Counted from the first letter of the stretch, positions 1 through 7,843 are shown. The stretch: DNA of 22,935 bases from an uncultured Pseudomonadota bacterium (GCA_903939665.1 CAJAHZ010000032.1:1-22935), one strand, 5' to 3'. Made by a program: numbers and translations. The notes: generated by a model from the sequence alone, not told the origin.

Positions 1-61
1 GACTGACAACTGGCACTCTGAGTTCGCGGCTCGACGGCAGCAACTCGGCCACTGCCGCCGT

Positions 62-166
62 TGGCAATTTTTGAAATATGGAACCAGCACGGCAGGTTTG
101 AGCGTCAGCTTACCGAAATGTTGAACTCACCCTATCGGCCAGGTCCGGTCACTGGCAATTTTGAAA
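62..166. repeat. Pair of AT-rich direct repeats left of the tRNA remnant
   Basis: Two near-identical copies of tggcaatttttgaaa / tggcaattttgaaa lie at 62-76 and 153-166, about 90 bp apart, and a loosely related inverted A/T tract (caaattttcc) follows at 184-193. Spaced repeats of this kind occur at the ends of some insertion sequences such as the IS21 family, but no transposase is visible, so that reading is only a guess. Nothing else in 1-201 is recognisable. The only reading frame starts at a TTG inside the first repeat, runs into the tRNA remnant and has no recognisable protein features. Confidence 0.35.
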
Positions 167-201
167 AGCAGCCGCCCAGCGTTCAAATTTTCCGGAGAAT
201 T

Positions 202-277
202 CGGGATCACACTCAGTTGATTGAGCGCCAAACTGTTAATCCGTAGGTCCCTGGTTCGAGCCCAGGTCGGGGAGCCA
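202..277 (+). pseudogene. tRNA-Asn (GUU) remnant: 3' part intact, 5' acceptor strand lost
   Basis: From 232 to 277 the sequence reads as the 3' part of a bacterial tRNA-Asn: anticodon loop with GTT at 235-237, variable loop, a T-arm with a perfect CCTGG/CCAGG stem, the acceptor strand TCGGGGA, discriminator G and encoded CCA. A D-arm-like segment is still visible at 211-227. The 5' acceptor strand, expected to be TCCCCGA, is absent (the bases there are CGGGATC and cannot pair), and the anticodon stem carries AA where GG is expected, breaking two pairs. It should therefore not fold as a functional tRNA. A 3' tRNA fragment with a ruined 5' part is the usual scar of an integrative element that recombined into a tRNA gene (attR-like). 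If so, the element lies to the left and the native flank to the right. Confidence 0.7.
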
Positions 278-295
278 ATTAGATTCAACCACTTA

Positions 296-326
296 GGCCA
301 TCCATTGCGGGTGGCCTTTGTGCTTT
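296..326 (+). terminator. Intrinsic terminator downstream of the tRNA remnant
   Basis: An 8-bp stem, ggccatcc (296-303) against gggtggcc (309-316) with one T-G wobble, closes a 5-nt loop and is followed by a T-rich stretch, tttgtgctttt. It sits 19 bp after the tRNA CCA, the normal place for a tRNA transcript terminator. This suggests that the 3' flank of the original tRNA-Asn gene is still present here. Confidence 0.6.
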
Positions 327-586
327 TGGGTGATCGGAATTGCGGAAGTCCGGCGCTCTATGGATGGTCGGGGATCGGTATTGGGGGAGCCCGGCGGCGG
401 GGTATGGCGGCAGGTTTCAGCTTGTCGCCCCTGCTGGGCGCACCGGTGGGAGTTCTGGGAAACCAAAACCTGCGAGGCTGGAAAGCTCCAGGCAGGCTGG
501 GGGAGTGGACGATAGGGAATCTGCGGAACAGTATGCCGAAAAGAACCGCTTATGCTCACCACACGAAAAATTGGTCTGTATGGTCT

Positions 587-620
587 AATTCCCCTTGGTA
601 TACCCCAAAGGGAATATACC
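587..620. repeat. Interleaved inverted repeats upstream of the radical SAM gene
   Basis: The stretch aattccccttgg...ccaaagggaat (587-615) can pair as one hairpin. The overlapping ggtata (597-602) and tatacc (615-620) can pair as an alternative, and GGTATACC itself is a palindrome. It ends about 88 bp before the likely start of the radical SAM gene, so an operator or an attenuator-like role is possible. There is no T-tract that would make it a terminator. Confidence 0.35.
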
Positions 621-697
621 TCAGCTTACATTCAGTGCAATAAGCGATCCAAATATGCTTCGCTACTCGGCTGAATGTTAGACCTTAATTACGTCAC

Positions 698-703
698 AGG
701 GGG
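698..703 (+). promoter_or_regulatory. Ribosome binding site that decides the radical SAM start
   Basis: AGGGGG lies 4 nt before the GTG at 708 and 7 nt before the adjacent TTG at 711. The in-frame ATG at 675 has no purine-rich sequence in front of it. The protein from 708/711 begins with a run of the form (V)(L)KIYLADLVYD, which is how proteins of this kind commonly begin, so the start belongs at 708 or 711. Confidence 0.5.
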
Positions 704-707
704 TAGC

Positions 708-2687
708 GTGTTGAAAATCTATTTGGCAGACCTTGTTTACGACACAATCGACTCCAACTTTACTGTGCCGCTCAACATTGCCTATATTGCGGCATACACT
801 CACGAAAAGTTTCCGAAGCAAGTTGAGATCAAACTGTTTAAGTACCCGAAGGAACTGGAACGTGCCCTGAAGGAATCCCCACCTGATGTTCTAGGACTTA
901 GTCATTACAGTTGGAACTCTCGCCTTTGCATTGCCATGGCGAATTTTGCCAAGACAATCGATCCCATGATTGTAACCGTCATGGGGGGGCCCAATGTACG
1001 AACTAGCCCTTCAGAATTACAGGCATTTCTCAATTCTCATTTGGGTGTGGACTACTACGTTGTACATGAGGGTGAGGAACCGTTTGCCAATTTGATAGGG
1101 AGATTGCTGCAAGAGCGCTCTCCATTGCCTAACGATGTGCCTGGTTGTGCCCGAGTGCACCTACAGACTCTTCACTACAATGTCGTGGACTTTAGCGGGA
1201 AGCCAAGAGAGATTTTACAGCCGAGTCCTTACCTGACAGGATGGCTGGATACTTTCATCGCTGACCCTAAAATGATTCCACTTTTTGAAACTAATCGAGG
1301 GTGTCCATTTGGGTGCACTTACTGTGCTTGGGGGGTGGCTGCCTTATCAAAAGTACGGCGTCGACCGGTTGACGAAATATATGCGGAACTTGAATACGTC
1401 GGGGAAAAATCGAGCCGACAGCCTCTGTGGATATTCTGTGACGCGAACTTTGGGATATTTCCTCGCGATGTCGACATAGCAAAACAATTACGGGCTGTTA
1501 TGGACAGAAACGGCTTTCCGGCCAGCGTTACACTTTGGCACTCGAAAAACACGGGACAGAGAAACATTGATATCGTTAAGATCATTGGTGGACTGCACGA
1601 GGGTTACGTAGCGATTCAATCAACCGACTCAAATGTATTGCGTGATTCGGGTCGTGGGACAATGAAGTTGAGTGAGTTCAAGAAGGTCATCGACCATTAC
1701 AAGGATAACCATCTCCCTGTTGGGACAGATCTGCTCATTGGTCTACCGGGAGAGTCGGCGGAAAGCCACTTGCAAACATTATGTGATGCATTTGATCTGG
1801 GATTCGACCATCTAGGAATTTACAATATTCGGTTGCTGCCTGGCACCGATTACGAAACCGAGGAATCTCGAAAGAAATACGGGATCCAGTCCAAGTTTCG
1901 CCCTATCTACGGATCCTATGGAATCGTTGGGGGAAAAAGAATATTCGAGTTGGAGGAATCTGTTCGAGGGACAAACTCGATGACTGAGCAGGAACTTAAC
2001 GGATTTAAAGTGCTGCATACCCTTATCGGATTTGCCTGGAATAGTGGTTATCTTAAGCCGATACTGAAGTATGGGCAAAGTCTCGGTGTCAATCCAGGCA
2101 TGCTTCTACATCAACTGACTTTGTGCACGAACCCGACATTGAGCAAACTATTCTTGCAGATGAAGGTTGATTCGCAGCAGGAATGGTTTGACGATGCCAA
2201 TAGCATGATTCGCTACTATGAAGAACCCCAGCACTACGATGCTCTGGTTAGCAATTTCATGAAACTATATATGCTTTTTCTGGCAAGGATATTTCAGGAC
2301 CCAGAAACAATCGAAACAATTGGCGACGAACTGGTCTTGATTCTGATGAAGAACCTGCCCTCGGGGGCCCAGTGCGACAGGATAATTTTGGATTCCCTAC
2401 TGAATCTCATCCGGTTGAGGGCGTGTAACGACCTTCTTCAGAACCCGTTTTCAAAAATAGTTGATTGTCCTGGAGTTGTGGCTGCGCTGTTGTTTGATCA
2501 ACCCGATTACGAACAGTTGCCGGTCGTTGAATTGGAGATATATCGGACTCCAGAGATTCATTCTTTATGCCAAGCAGCGATAGCACCACGACTAGAGGAA
2601 AACGGAAGACCGAGCCTCCATGCGATCGTAAAATTTCTTGAGATGGGGGGGCAAAAGGCCTTTGTCAACGAATTGCGTCTCCATTGA
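708..2687 (+). CDS. B12-binding-domain-type radical SAM protein
   Basis: A protein of about 659 aa with the layout of cobalamin-type radical SAM enzymes. The N-terminal part (about 1-170) looks like a Rossmann-like B12-binding domain, with strands around DVLGLSHYSW and VMGGPNVRTSP; no DxHxxG cobalamin-ligand motif is visible. The radical SAM domain follows, with the cluster motif CPFGCTYC (Cys199, Cys203, Cys206 counted from the 708 start) and later barrel segments such as DLLIGLPGES. The C-terminal 250 residues or so are helical and not recognised. Enzymes of this group use a 4Fe-4S cluster and S-adenosylmethionine and often methylate or rearrange secondary metabolites or cofactors; the substrate cannot be told here. 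The gene stands alone, with no partner biosynthetic genes in the window. Its base composition is visibly poorer in GC, with more A/T at third positions, than every other gene here, which suggests horizontal acquisition. An ATG at 675 is an alternative start. Confidence 0.85.
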   Translation: MLKIYLADLVYDTIDSNFTVPLNIAYIAAYTHEKFPKQVEIKLFKYPKELERALKESPPDVLGLSHYSWNSRLCIAMANFAKTIDPMIVTVMGGPNVRTSPSELQAFLNSHLGVDYYVVHEGEEPFANLIGRLLQERSPLPNDVPGCARVHLQTLHYNVVDFSGKPREILQPSPYLTGWLDTFIADPKMIPLFETNRGCPFGCTYCAWGVAALSKVRRRPVDEIYAELEYVGEKSSRQPLWIFCDANFGIFPRDVDIAKQLRAVMDRNGFPASVTLWHSKNTGQRNIDIVKIIGGLHEGYVAIQSTDSNVLRDSGRGTMKLSEFKKVIDHYKDNHLPVGTDLLIGLPGESAESHLQTLCDAFDLGFDHLGIYNIRLLPGTDYETEESRKKYGIQSKFRPIYGSYGIVGGKRIFELEESVRGTNSMTEQELNGFKVLHTLIGFAWNSGYLKPILKYGQSLGVNPGMLLHQLTLCTNPTLSKLFLQMKVDSQQEWFDDANSMIRYYEEPQHYDALVSNFMKLYMLFLARIFQDPETIETIGDELVLILMKNLPSGAQCDRIILDSLLNLIRLRACNDLLQNPFSKIVDCPGVVAALLFDQPDYEQLPVVELEIYRTPEIHSLCQAAIAPRLEENGRPSLHAIVKFLEMGGQKAFVNELRLH

Positions 2688-3186
2688 TTCAGTCTATTGG
2701 TTTCACTACCGGGTCTTTCAGCTTCTTTCTGGACGATTCATATGATTCACAACTCTAACTCTTCCCTATCATCACCCGCCGGCCTCGTCTTGTAATCCCG
2801 CGATTCCGATATTGCTGTACCCCTAGCCCCATCACTCCCCACAGGAGTCTTGGGGCATTTCCATTTCTGCATCCCTACAAGGAGCCCTCCCCAATGCTTC
2901 CCGTCCTACTCTCCAAAGGCCTCAAGTTGGCCAGTGAGCTAATTTCAGTCGTCATCTTGACGGTCAAGTGGTATCGCACTCGGCGGTTGTAAAAATAGAA
3001 ATCGCAGTAGTGAACGTCGGCTATGGAGGAGTGATCGCCAGTGACCGCTGAGGGTCGAAAGCTCCAGTTGGATAAGGCATCCGCATAGCCGCCATCCACA
3101 ATTTACCAAGGACTCCCCGCGAACGTCGGCATTGGCCGAATTGTTGTCGGTGGGCAAGTAAAAGTGCTCGTCTCTTGCGCAAACTA
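2688..3186. other. Non-coding gap with possible repeat remnants
   Basis: Half a kilobase separates the radical SAM gene from the converging CHAT gene. It holds the hairpin at 2826-2856 and a 10-bp direct repeat, gaacgtcggc, at 3012-3021 and 3121-3130. The minus strand of about 2990-3130 resembles the dispersed non-coding repeats that litter betaproteobacterial intergenic regions (pieces such as agcggtcactgg and cgacgttcac), but this is a resemblance from memory only. Open frames here show no family features, and one of them runs on antisense into the CHAT gene. Confidence 0.4.
2826..2866 (+). terminator. Long hairpin, possible terminator of the radical SAM gene
   Basis: GCCCCA (2826-2831) pairs with TGGGGC (2851-2856), and the inner ACTCC (2834-2838) pairs with GGAGT (2844-2848) around the loop CCACA, with a two-base internal mismatch. 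A moderately T-rich stretch (atttccattt) follows on the plus strand. It lies about 140 bp past the stop codon, so termination of that gene is plausible but the U-tract is weak. Confidence 0.45.
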
Positions 3187-6100
3187 TTACCTTGCGGCGT
3201 CGCCGACCAGACCGAATGGCGCCCAGAATGCCGGGTGGCTGTATTCCTTCGAACTGGCCATCAGTTGCAGCATTGAATGACGCAGCGCTTCGGCCTTTGA
3301 TTCTTCGGCTTGCAGTGTTTGTCGCTTGAAAAGCCCGGTGGTCAGCAGTCTTGCCGAGACCGTTTCTACCGGCCAGTAGGAAACCAGCAGGCGGCGTGAT
3401 CCGGCGAAGAAGAAGGCGCGCCCGAGGCCGGAAACGGCTTCGTCGCTCTTGCCGTCGCCACTTGCGGTATTGCATGCCGAGAGCACAACCCAGTCGGCAT
3501 TGAGCTTCAGGCCGAGCACTTCGCTCATGGTCAGGAAGCCGTCGTTATTCCGGTCATCGCTCAACATCGGGTTGGCCATCGCCAGGCTCGGTTGATCGAG
3601 CCCGCGCAGATCGCCAGGAACAAGTCCGTGCGTAGCAAACGCCACGACGTGATAGGCGGCGAGATTGCTGCTCTTGACCTTGCTTTCGGTCGCGTTTTTG
3701 CCGAAAAAGAGATCGGTTTTCGGATTGGCCCCGAGTGTTTTTCCAATTTCCTTCAGTTCGTCCGACGTATCGGGCAGCGGCGGTAGTTGTGAAAAACCGA
3801 GCAGAAGCGCTGATGTGTCGCTTTCGGGCGGTGCAGCGGCGGCGCGTGTGCTGCCGGTTACGGCTGGTTCTCCCGGTAAATCACTAGTGATCGGCGTGAT
3901 ACCGAGATTGCGTACTGAGCGTGTGCCGGCAGTCTTGGTGGGCGTCTGGGCGATGAAAAGCGGGTCGCCAAAGCCGATGAAAGCACTGCGCTTCGTTTCA
4001 ATGCGCCCCTGGCCACGCAGGGAAATCAGCGTTCCTGCTGAAGGCTGTTGGGCGATGGCGACTTTTTTCAGCAGCCATGCTTGCTCGGCGAGATCTTTTA
4101 CGACGGATTTTGCGGTAACGAGGACTGCGAAGGGGAGTTGCCCAAGCGTGCCGTGCGGGATGATGTTCAGTAACTTTGCATTTTCCCAGAGCGCTTCGTC
4201 TGGAGCCAGCAGTGCGCTGTATAGGCTCCGGGCACCCTCCGTGTCGAACGGGCGGATATTTTCGCCACTCAGGTCGAAGGCGTGGCGCAGGGAGGCAACC
4301 TGCTGGTCGACCTGTTGCCGGGACAGTGCCACGGTGCGGAATGCGCTACGCGCTGGCGTGATCGTCCACACGTAAGTTGTTTGCTCGGCAACGTAGATGG
4401 CGATGGTCGCCTCATCTTTGTTCAACACCTTCTGGATGTCCGCCGGGGTGGGTGGCTTGGGTGAGATCAGGTCGGCATAGGCCGGGTAGCGCTCGACCAG
4501 TTCGCGGCGCAGGGTGGCGTGTTGGGATTCCAGTCGAACGACGTCGCTGCGGATATCGGTAATGGTCTTGTCGAGACGTTGTTCCTCGGGCGCCGAGGCG
4601 AGGCGGGTCAGCAGTTTGTTGAGCGCGCTGATCTGATTGGCCGTGTCCTGCTCACGCCGTGCCAGTTCGGCCAGCGCGGCGTCGGGCAGGCTGGCGCGCG
4701 CTGCGCTGCTGGCAATGGCTTGCTGAACGCTGGAGCCGCGTGCCACTTCGGCAACGCGGAATGCTTCGGCAACCGGGTCGAAACTGGAAGGAACTGATTT
4801 ATTACTGGCCAGACGCGCCAGCAGTTCGAGGTAGCCCTCGGCGATCAGGCGTAGCCGGTACTGCCGGACGAAGCCGCCATTTTCCGAGCTGTTGTCGGTT
4901 TCCGCCTGACGAATCAGTACCGGGAAGGCTTCGCGGAATTCGCTCAGCGCGGCTTCATCCTTCCCGGCGGCGACCAGAACCACCGCGAGATAGCCGCGCA
5001 GGTGGGCGAAATAGAGCGGGTCGATGAAAGGCTTTTTCAGGTTCCAGTTGATGATGGCGCGCAGCATTTTCTCGGCATCATCGGTGCGCTGGTTCTTGAG
5101 CAGCGCCATCGCCCAGGTGAGGTTGTTTGATCCGCTTCGTGCGAACTGCTCGGCGCCGCTACGCAGGCCCTGATCGCGCTGTTCATAAGCTTTCAGCGCA
5201 TTTGCCCAGCGGTTCTGTACACCGAACAGGAAGCCAATATTCATGCGCAGGTTGGCGAGGGCGGTTGAGTAACTGCGGACGCCGGAGCCTTCCAGCGCGG
5301 CTAGGGCGGTCTCCTGCAGACGGAGCGCCTCGGCAATCTGCCCCTGTTGCAGCTTGATATTTCCCAGCATCCCCAACGCATTTGATGTGGCCAGCGTGTT
5401 TTTCCCCGAGCGAGAAAGTGTCTCCTGCAGCGCCTGGCGAGCCAGAATTTCGGCTTCGCCGGTTTTTCCCTGTACTGAAAGAATGCTGGCAAGAAGCCGC
5501 TTGCGCTCAGTCAGGGTGCCCGTCGCGAGACGGTTGTCGAGGTGCTCCGGGGGGCGTTTGGCGGACACCGTGTCAAAAAATTCCCGGGCGTAGCTCAATG
5601 CCTGCCTGCGGAAGCGTTCTGCTTCCACATAATTGCCGCGCAATTCCTGCATCCATGCGGCATAACTGCTGTGCCGGCCAAGGAAATTGGCGCTGTAGAT
5701 GGCCCACCCTTTCTGTTGACTCATGCCAGGCAATGTTTCGCTGGCACGCTGAAAGGCTTGTTCGGCCTTGCGCAGATTGGCCAGCCTGACTTGCGCGTCA
5801 ACCAGCCAAAGTTGCGCCGAGAAATAGTGCCACCTGTTGTTGGTCTTGTATTCGTCGCTGGCGGATTCGGCATGCTCGATGAGAAGCAGCCAGTCGCCGG
5901 TTGAGTGAAGTGCGCTGTAGATGTCTCCCTGAATCCGCCAGCGGTCGCACCATAGATCCGGTGAGGCTGCCTGCTTCATGGCGAGCGCCTGTTTGAGGTC
6001 GGCGAGCGCCTGATCGTAATGGCCGAGGCGGGTGTGGGCGATGCCGCGTTTGTGCAGATAGATGCAGAGCGCTTGTGGGGTGTCGGCGCCGGGTGGCGGA

Positions 6101-6252
6101 GCAGCGATCTGTTTCTCCGACTCTGCGCCGGCCTTGGTATCGCTGGTTAGCAAATCGCCAGCCTCTTCCGTTGCCCGTGCCGTGAGAGATGGCGCGGCCA
6201 TGCCGATGATCAGGAGTAGTTTGAGGGCAAGGCGGGAGATGGCCAGTCGCAT
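3187..6252 (-). CDS. Exported TPR-CHAT domain protein (caspase-like peptidase family)
   Basis: A 1021-aa protein. The N-terminus (positively charged start, hydrophobic LLLIIGMAAP, then small residues around ARAT) is a signal peptide, so the protein is probably periplasmic or exported. Residues about 55-480 are tetratricopeptide-like helical repeats, about 530-600 are a charged coiled-coil segment, and about 620-1018 form a CHAT domain. The two signature motifs are present: FATHG with His875 and LSACNT with Cys927, the expected catalytic dyad of this caspase-related fold. In known CHAT proteins the TPR part binds a partner and the CHAT part cleaves proteins; the substrate here is unknown. The ATG at 6252 has no Shine-Dalgarno sequence of its own and an in-frame stop lies a short way upstream, so the start is well bounded. 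Translation may be coupled to a short upstream frame. No dedicated partner gene is adjacent. Confidence 0.9.
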   Translation of the reverse strand: MRLAISRLALKLLLIIGMAAPSLTARATEEAGDLLTSDTKAGAESEKQIAAPPPGADTPQALCIYLHKRGIAHTRLGHYDQALADLKQALAMKQAASPDLWCDRWRIQGDIYSALHSTGDWLLLIEHAESASDEYKTNNRWHYFSAQLWLVDAQVRLANLRKAEQAFQRASETLPGMSQQKGWAIYSANFLGRHSSYAAWMQELRGNYVEAERFRRQALSYAREFFDTVSAKRPPEHLDNRLATGTLTERKRLLASILSVQGKTGEAEILARQALQETLSRSGKNTLATSNALGMLGNIKLQQGQIAEALRLQETALAALEGSGVRSYSTALANLRMNIGFLFGVQNRWANALKAYEQRDQGLRSGAEQFARSGSNNLTWAMALLKNQRTDDAEKMLRAIINWNLKKPFIDPLYFAHLRGYLAVVLVAAGKDEAALSEFREAFPVLIRQAETDNSSENGGFVRQYRLRLIAEGYLELLARLASNKSVPSSFDPVAEAFRVAEVARGSSVQQAIASSAARASLPDAALAELARREQDTANQISALNKLLTRLASAPEEQRLDKTITDIRSDVVRLESQHATLRRELVERYPAYADLISPKPPTPADIQKVLNKDEATIAIYVAEQTTYVWTITPARSAFRTVALSRQQVDQQVASLRHAFDLSGENIRPFDTEGARSLYSALLAPDEALWENAKLLNIIPHGTLGQLPFAVLVTAKSVVKDLAEQAWLLKKVAIAQQPSAGTLISLRGQGRIETKRSAFIGFGDPLFIAQTPTKTAGTRSVRNLGITPITSDLPGEPAVTGSTRAAAAPPESDTSALLLGFSQLPPLPDTSDELKEIGKTLGANPKTDLFFGKNATESKVKSSNLAAYHVVAFATHGLVPGDLRGLDQPSLAMANPMLSDDRNNDGFLTMSEVLGLKLNADWVVLSACNTASGDGKSDEAVSGLGRAFFFAGSRRLLVSYWPVETVSARLLTTGLFKRQTLQAEESKAEALRHSMLQLMASSKEYSHPAFWAPFGLVGDAAR

Positions 6253-6287
6253 GTCGGTTTCGAAGAGCGGAAAGAGCTAAGACTCAT
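6210..6287 (-). CDS. Possible 25-aa leader ORF overlapping the CHAT gene start
   Basis: On the minus strand a strong purine tract (AAGGAGGAG, 6297-6289) immediately precedes an ATG at 6287. The frame reads 25 codons and ends at a TGA at 6212-6210, inside the signal-peptide region of the CHAT gene and in another frame. Spacing from GGAGG to the ATG is short (3 nt). It may be a leader that recruits ribosomes for the CHAT start 35 nt further on, or the purine tract may simply act at a distance on the CHAT start. The peptide has no family I recognise. Confidence 0.25.
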   Translation of the reverse strand: MSLSSFRSSKPTCDWPSPALPSNYS

Positions 6288-6337
6288 TCTCCTCCTTGTT
6301 TCCCGACGGCAGGGCATGAATGGGAAAAAGGGAGGCG

Positions 6338-6379
6338 AAAAAAAACGCCGGAAGGCTTGCACCATTCCGACGTTTTTTT
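6338..6379 (-). terminator. Intrinsic terminator of the yciB-yciI-bolA-parvulin operon
   Basis: Read on the minus strand, CGTCGGAA (6372-6365) pairs with TTCCGGCG (6353-6346), with one T-G wobble, around an 11-nt loop, and is followed by an uninterrupted run of eight T (6345-6338). It starts about 20 bp after the stop of the parvulin gene. The A-run on the other side also gives a T-run on the plus strand, so it could work in both directions. Confidence 0.85.
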
Positions 6380-6393
6380 GTAGCAAAGAATCC

Positions 6394-7191
6394 TTACTCG
6401 ACCTTGGCCTTGGTGCGCAGGTCAGTCACCATCTTCTCGATTTGCTGCTGCTGGGCGCGCTGGGCGAGTTGCGGCTTGATCGCGTCAAATACAGGCGGTG
6501 TCAGCGGGCGGGTGTCCTCGAGCAGGATCACGTGGTAGCCGAAGTCGGTCTTGACCGGAACTTCGGTGTATTTGCCTTTTTCCAGCTTGACCAGCGCCTC
6601 GCCAAACGGCTTGACGTAGCTGGCCGTGCTGCTCCAGCCGAGGTCGCCGCCGTTTTCCTTGGAACCGGGGTCCTTCGACTGCTTGGCCAGTTCTTCGAAC
6701 TTGGCGCCCTTTTTCAGGTTGGCGATGATCGCCTTGGCGTCGTCTTCTTTTTCGACCAGGATATGGCGCGTCTTGTACTCGGTGCCGCCAAGTTGCGTCT
6801 TGATTGCCTCATAGTCGGTTTTCAGTTGCGCATCGGTGATCGGGTGCGTTTTTACGAATTCCTGAATGAAGGCGCGGATGTAGATGGCCTGGCGCGCAAG
6901 ATCGGCTTGCGCAGCGACGGCTGGCTTCTTGTCGAGGCCCATTTTCTTGGCTTCTTGCACCAGCAGTTCGCGACGAACGAGTTCTTCACGCACGGCATTC
7001 TTCAGGTCGGGGCTTTCCTGTGCGCCTTGCGATTTTTGTTCGGCAATGAATGCATCCGCCGTGGTTTGTGGAATGGCAACGCCATTGACCGTCGCAAAGG
7101 CGCTGCCCTTGGCTTTTTCGGCGGCCATGGCCGGCACTGAGATGAGTGCGCTGAAAATCAGTGCAGCAGCCAGTTTCGAGAGATTCTGCAT
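6394..7191 (-). CDS. Periplasmic parvulin-type peptidylprolyl cis-trans isomerase
   Basis: A 265-aa protein with a signal peptide ending near AMA-A (residue 23), a helical chaperone-like N-terminal part (about 25-135) and a parvulin (rotamase) domain from about 138 to 230. Family landmarks are RHILV with His143, GGDLGW at 181-186 and FGYHVI at 217-222. Such proteins (PpiC/SurA/PrsA-like) isomerise X-Pro bonds and help envelope proteins fold. A good ribosome binding site (AAGGAA, about 8 nt before the ATG) supports the start at 7191. It is the last gene of the operon, 59 bp after bolA, and is followed by the intrinsic terminator at 6338-6379. Confidence 0.92.
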   Translation of the reverse strand: MQNLSKLAAALIFSALISVPAMAAEKAKGSAFATVNGVAIPQTTADAFIAEQKSQGAQESPDLKNAVREELVRRELLVQEAKKMGLDKKPAVAAQADLARQAIYIRAFIQEFVKTHPITDAQLKTDYEAIKTQLGGTEYKTRHILVEKEDDAKAIIANLKKGAKFEELAKQSKDPGSKENGGDLGWSSTASYVKPFGEALVKLEKGKYTEVPVKTDFGYHVILLEDTRPLTPPVFDAIKPQLAQRAQQQQIEKMVTDLRTKAKVE

Positions 7192-7250
7192 GTGTCTTTT
7201 TCCTTCAGTCAGGATTGGTCATGATGGCGGGTATTGCGAAAACTGCTTGA

Positions 7251-7544
7251 TTATACTTCTTCCGGCGTAAGAGACTTGATGCTCAGCGCATGAATTCGCT
7301 GGCGCATCAATTCGCCAAGCGCATCATAGACGAGGCGGTGGCGCGCGACGGTCGACTTGCCGGCAAAAGCCGCAGATACAACGAGCAGGCGATAGTGCCC
7401 GCCGCCGCTTTTGGCGCCTTCGTGCCCGGCGTGCAGCGCCGAATCGTCGATCAGTTCGATCCGGGCGGGCGCCAGTGATGCCAGGCGTTCGTGCAGGAGC
7501 GCTTCAAAAGCTCCGGCAGCGTCGTTCGGGAGCGCTTGGCTCAC
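7251..7544 (-). CDS. bolA: BolA family protein
   Basis: A 97-aa protein covering the whole BolA fold. It shows the HAGH..GA..GGGHYRL stretch (about residues 38-53), FAGKSTVARHR with His69, and the C-terminal IHALSIKSLTPEE. BolA proteins pair with monothiol glutaredoxins in iron-sulfur cluster handling and can act as morphology or stress regulators. Its ATG overlaps the stop of the preceding yciI gene (ATGA), so the two are translationally coupled. No glutaredoxin gene is in view. Confidence 0.92.
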   Translation of the reverse strand: MSQALPNDAAGAFEALLHERLASLAPARIELIDDSALHAGHEGAKSGGGHYRLLVVSAAFAGKSTVARHRLVYDALGELMRQRIHALSIKSLTPEEV

Positions 7545-7843
7545 GCCGGCAAGGCTTTCTTGAACGGTTTGACGCTGACTCCGGCGTAGACCCCGGCGGC
7601 GATGTAGGGGTCGGCATCGGCCCAGGCCTTGGCCACTTCGAGCGAGGCAAAGTCGGCAACGATCAGGCTGCCGGAGAACCCGGCTGGACCGGGGTCCGGC
7701 GCGTCGATGGCAGGGAAAGGGCCGGCCAGAATCAGGCGGCCTTCTTCCTGCAGCGCTTTCAGGCGCTCAACATGCGCCGGACGCGCGGCAAGGCGGGCGG
7801 CGAGCGATCCCGGGTGGTCTTCACCAACGATGGCGTAAAGCAT
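7541..7843 (-). CDS. YciI family protein
   Basis: A 100-aa protein with the YciI fold pattern: N-terminal MLYAIVGEDHPGSL, then RPAHVERLKALQEEGRLILAGPF (quoted in two pieces: RPAHVERL and EGRLILAGPF), and the C-terminal DPYIAAGVYAGVSVKPF. The conserved His in AHVERL and the Asp in ADADPY correspond to the residues thought to form the active site of this ferredoxin-like family; its reaction is not established. It sits between yciB and bolA with one-base and four-base overlaps, the usual order in Rhodocyclales-type betaproteobacteria. Confidence 0.9.
   Translation of the reverse strand: MLYAIVGEDHPGSLAARLAARPAHVERLKALQEEGRLILAGPFPAIDAPDPGPAGFSGSLIVADFASLEVAKAWADADPYIAAGVYAGVSVKPFKKALPA

Larger units (their letters stand above)
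327..707. other. Gap without recognisable gene
   Basis: Short open frames exist on both strands here, but none has a convincing ribosome binding site or a recognisable protein. The GC-rich part (about 340-520) and the AT-richer part (about 530-700) differ in composition, as if two pieces of different origin meet near 530. The only structure I can point to is the inverted repeat at 587-620. Confidence 0.5.

Noticed and set aside
61..643. Overlapping short open frames on both strands across the tRNA remnant and its flank
   Set aside because: They use TTG or internal starts without ribosome binding sites, translate through the tRNA remnant and terminator, and show no protein-family features.
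2945..3475. 176-aa minus-strand frame
   Set aside because: It overlaps the catalytic end of the CHAT gene in another frame and continues into repeat-like non-coding DNA; the CHAT frame has clear motifs.
3665..4375. 236-aa plus-strand frame
   Set aside because: Antisense shadow of the CHAT gene with serine/alanine/arginine-rich low-complexity composition.
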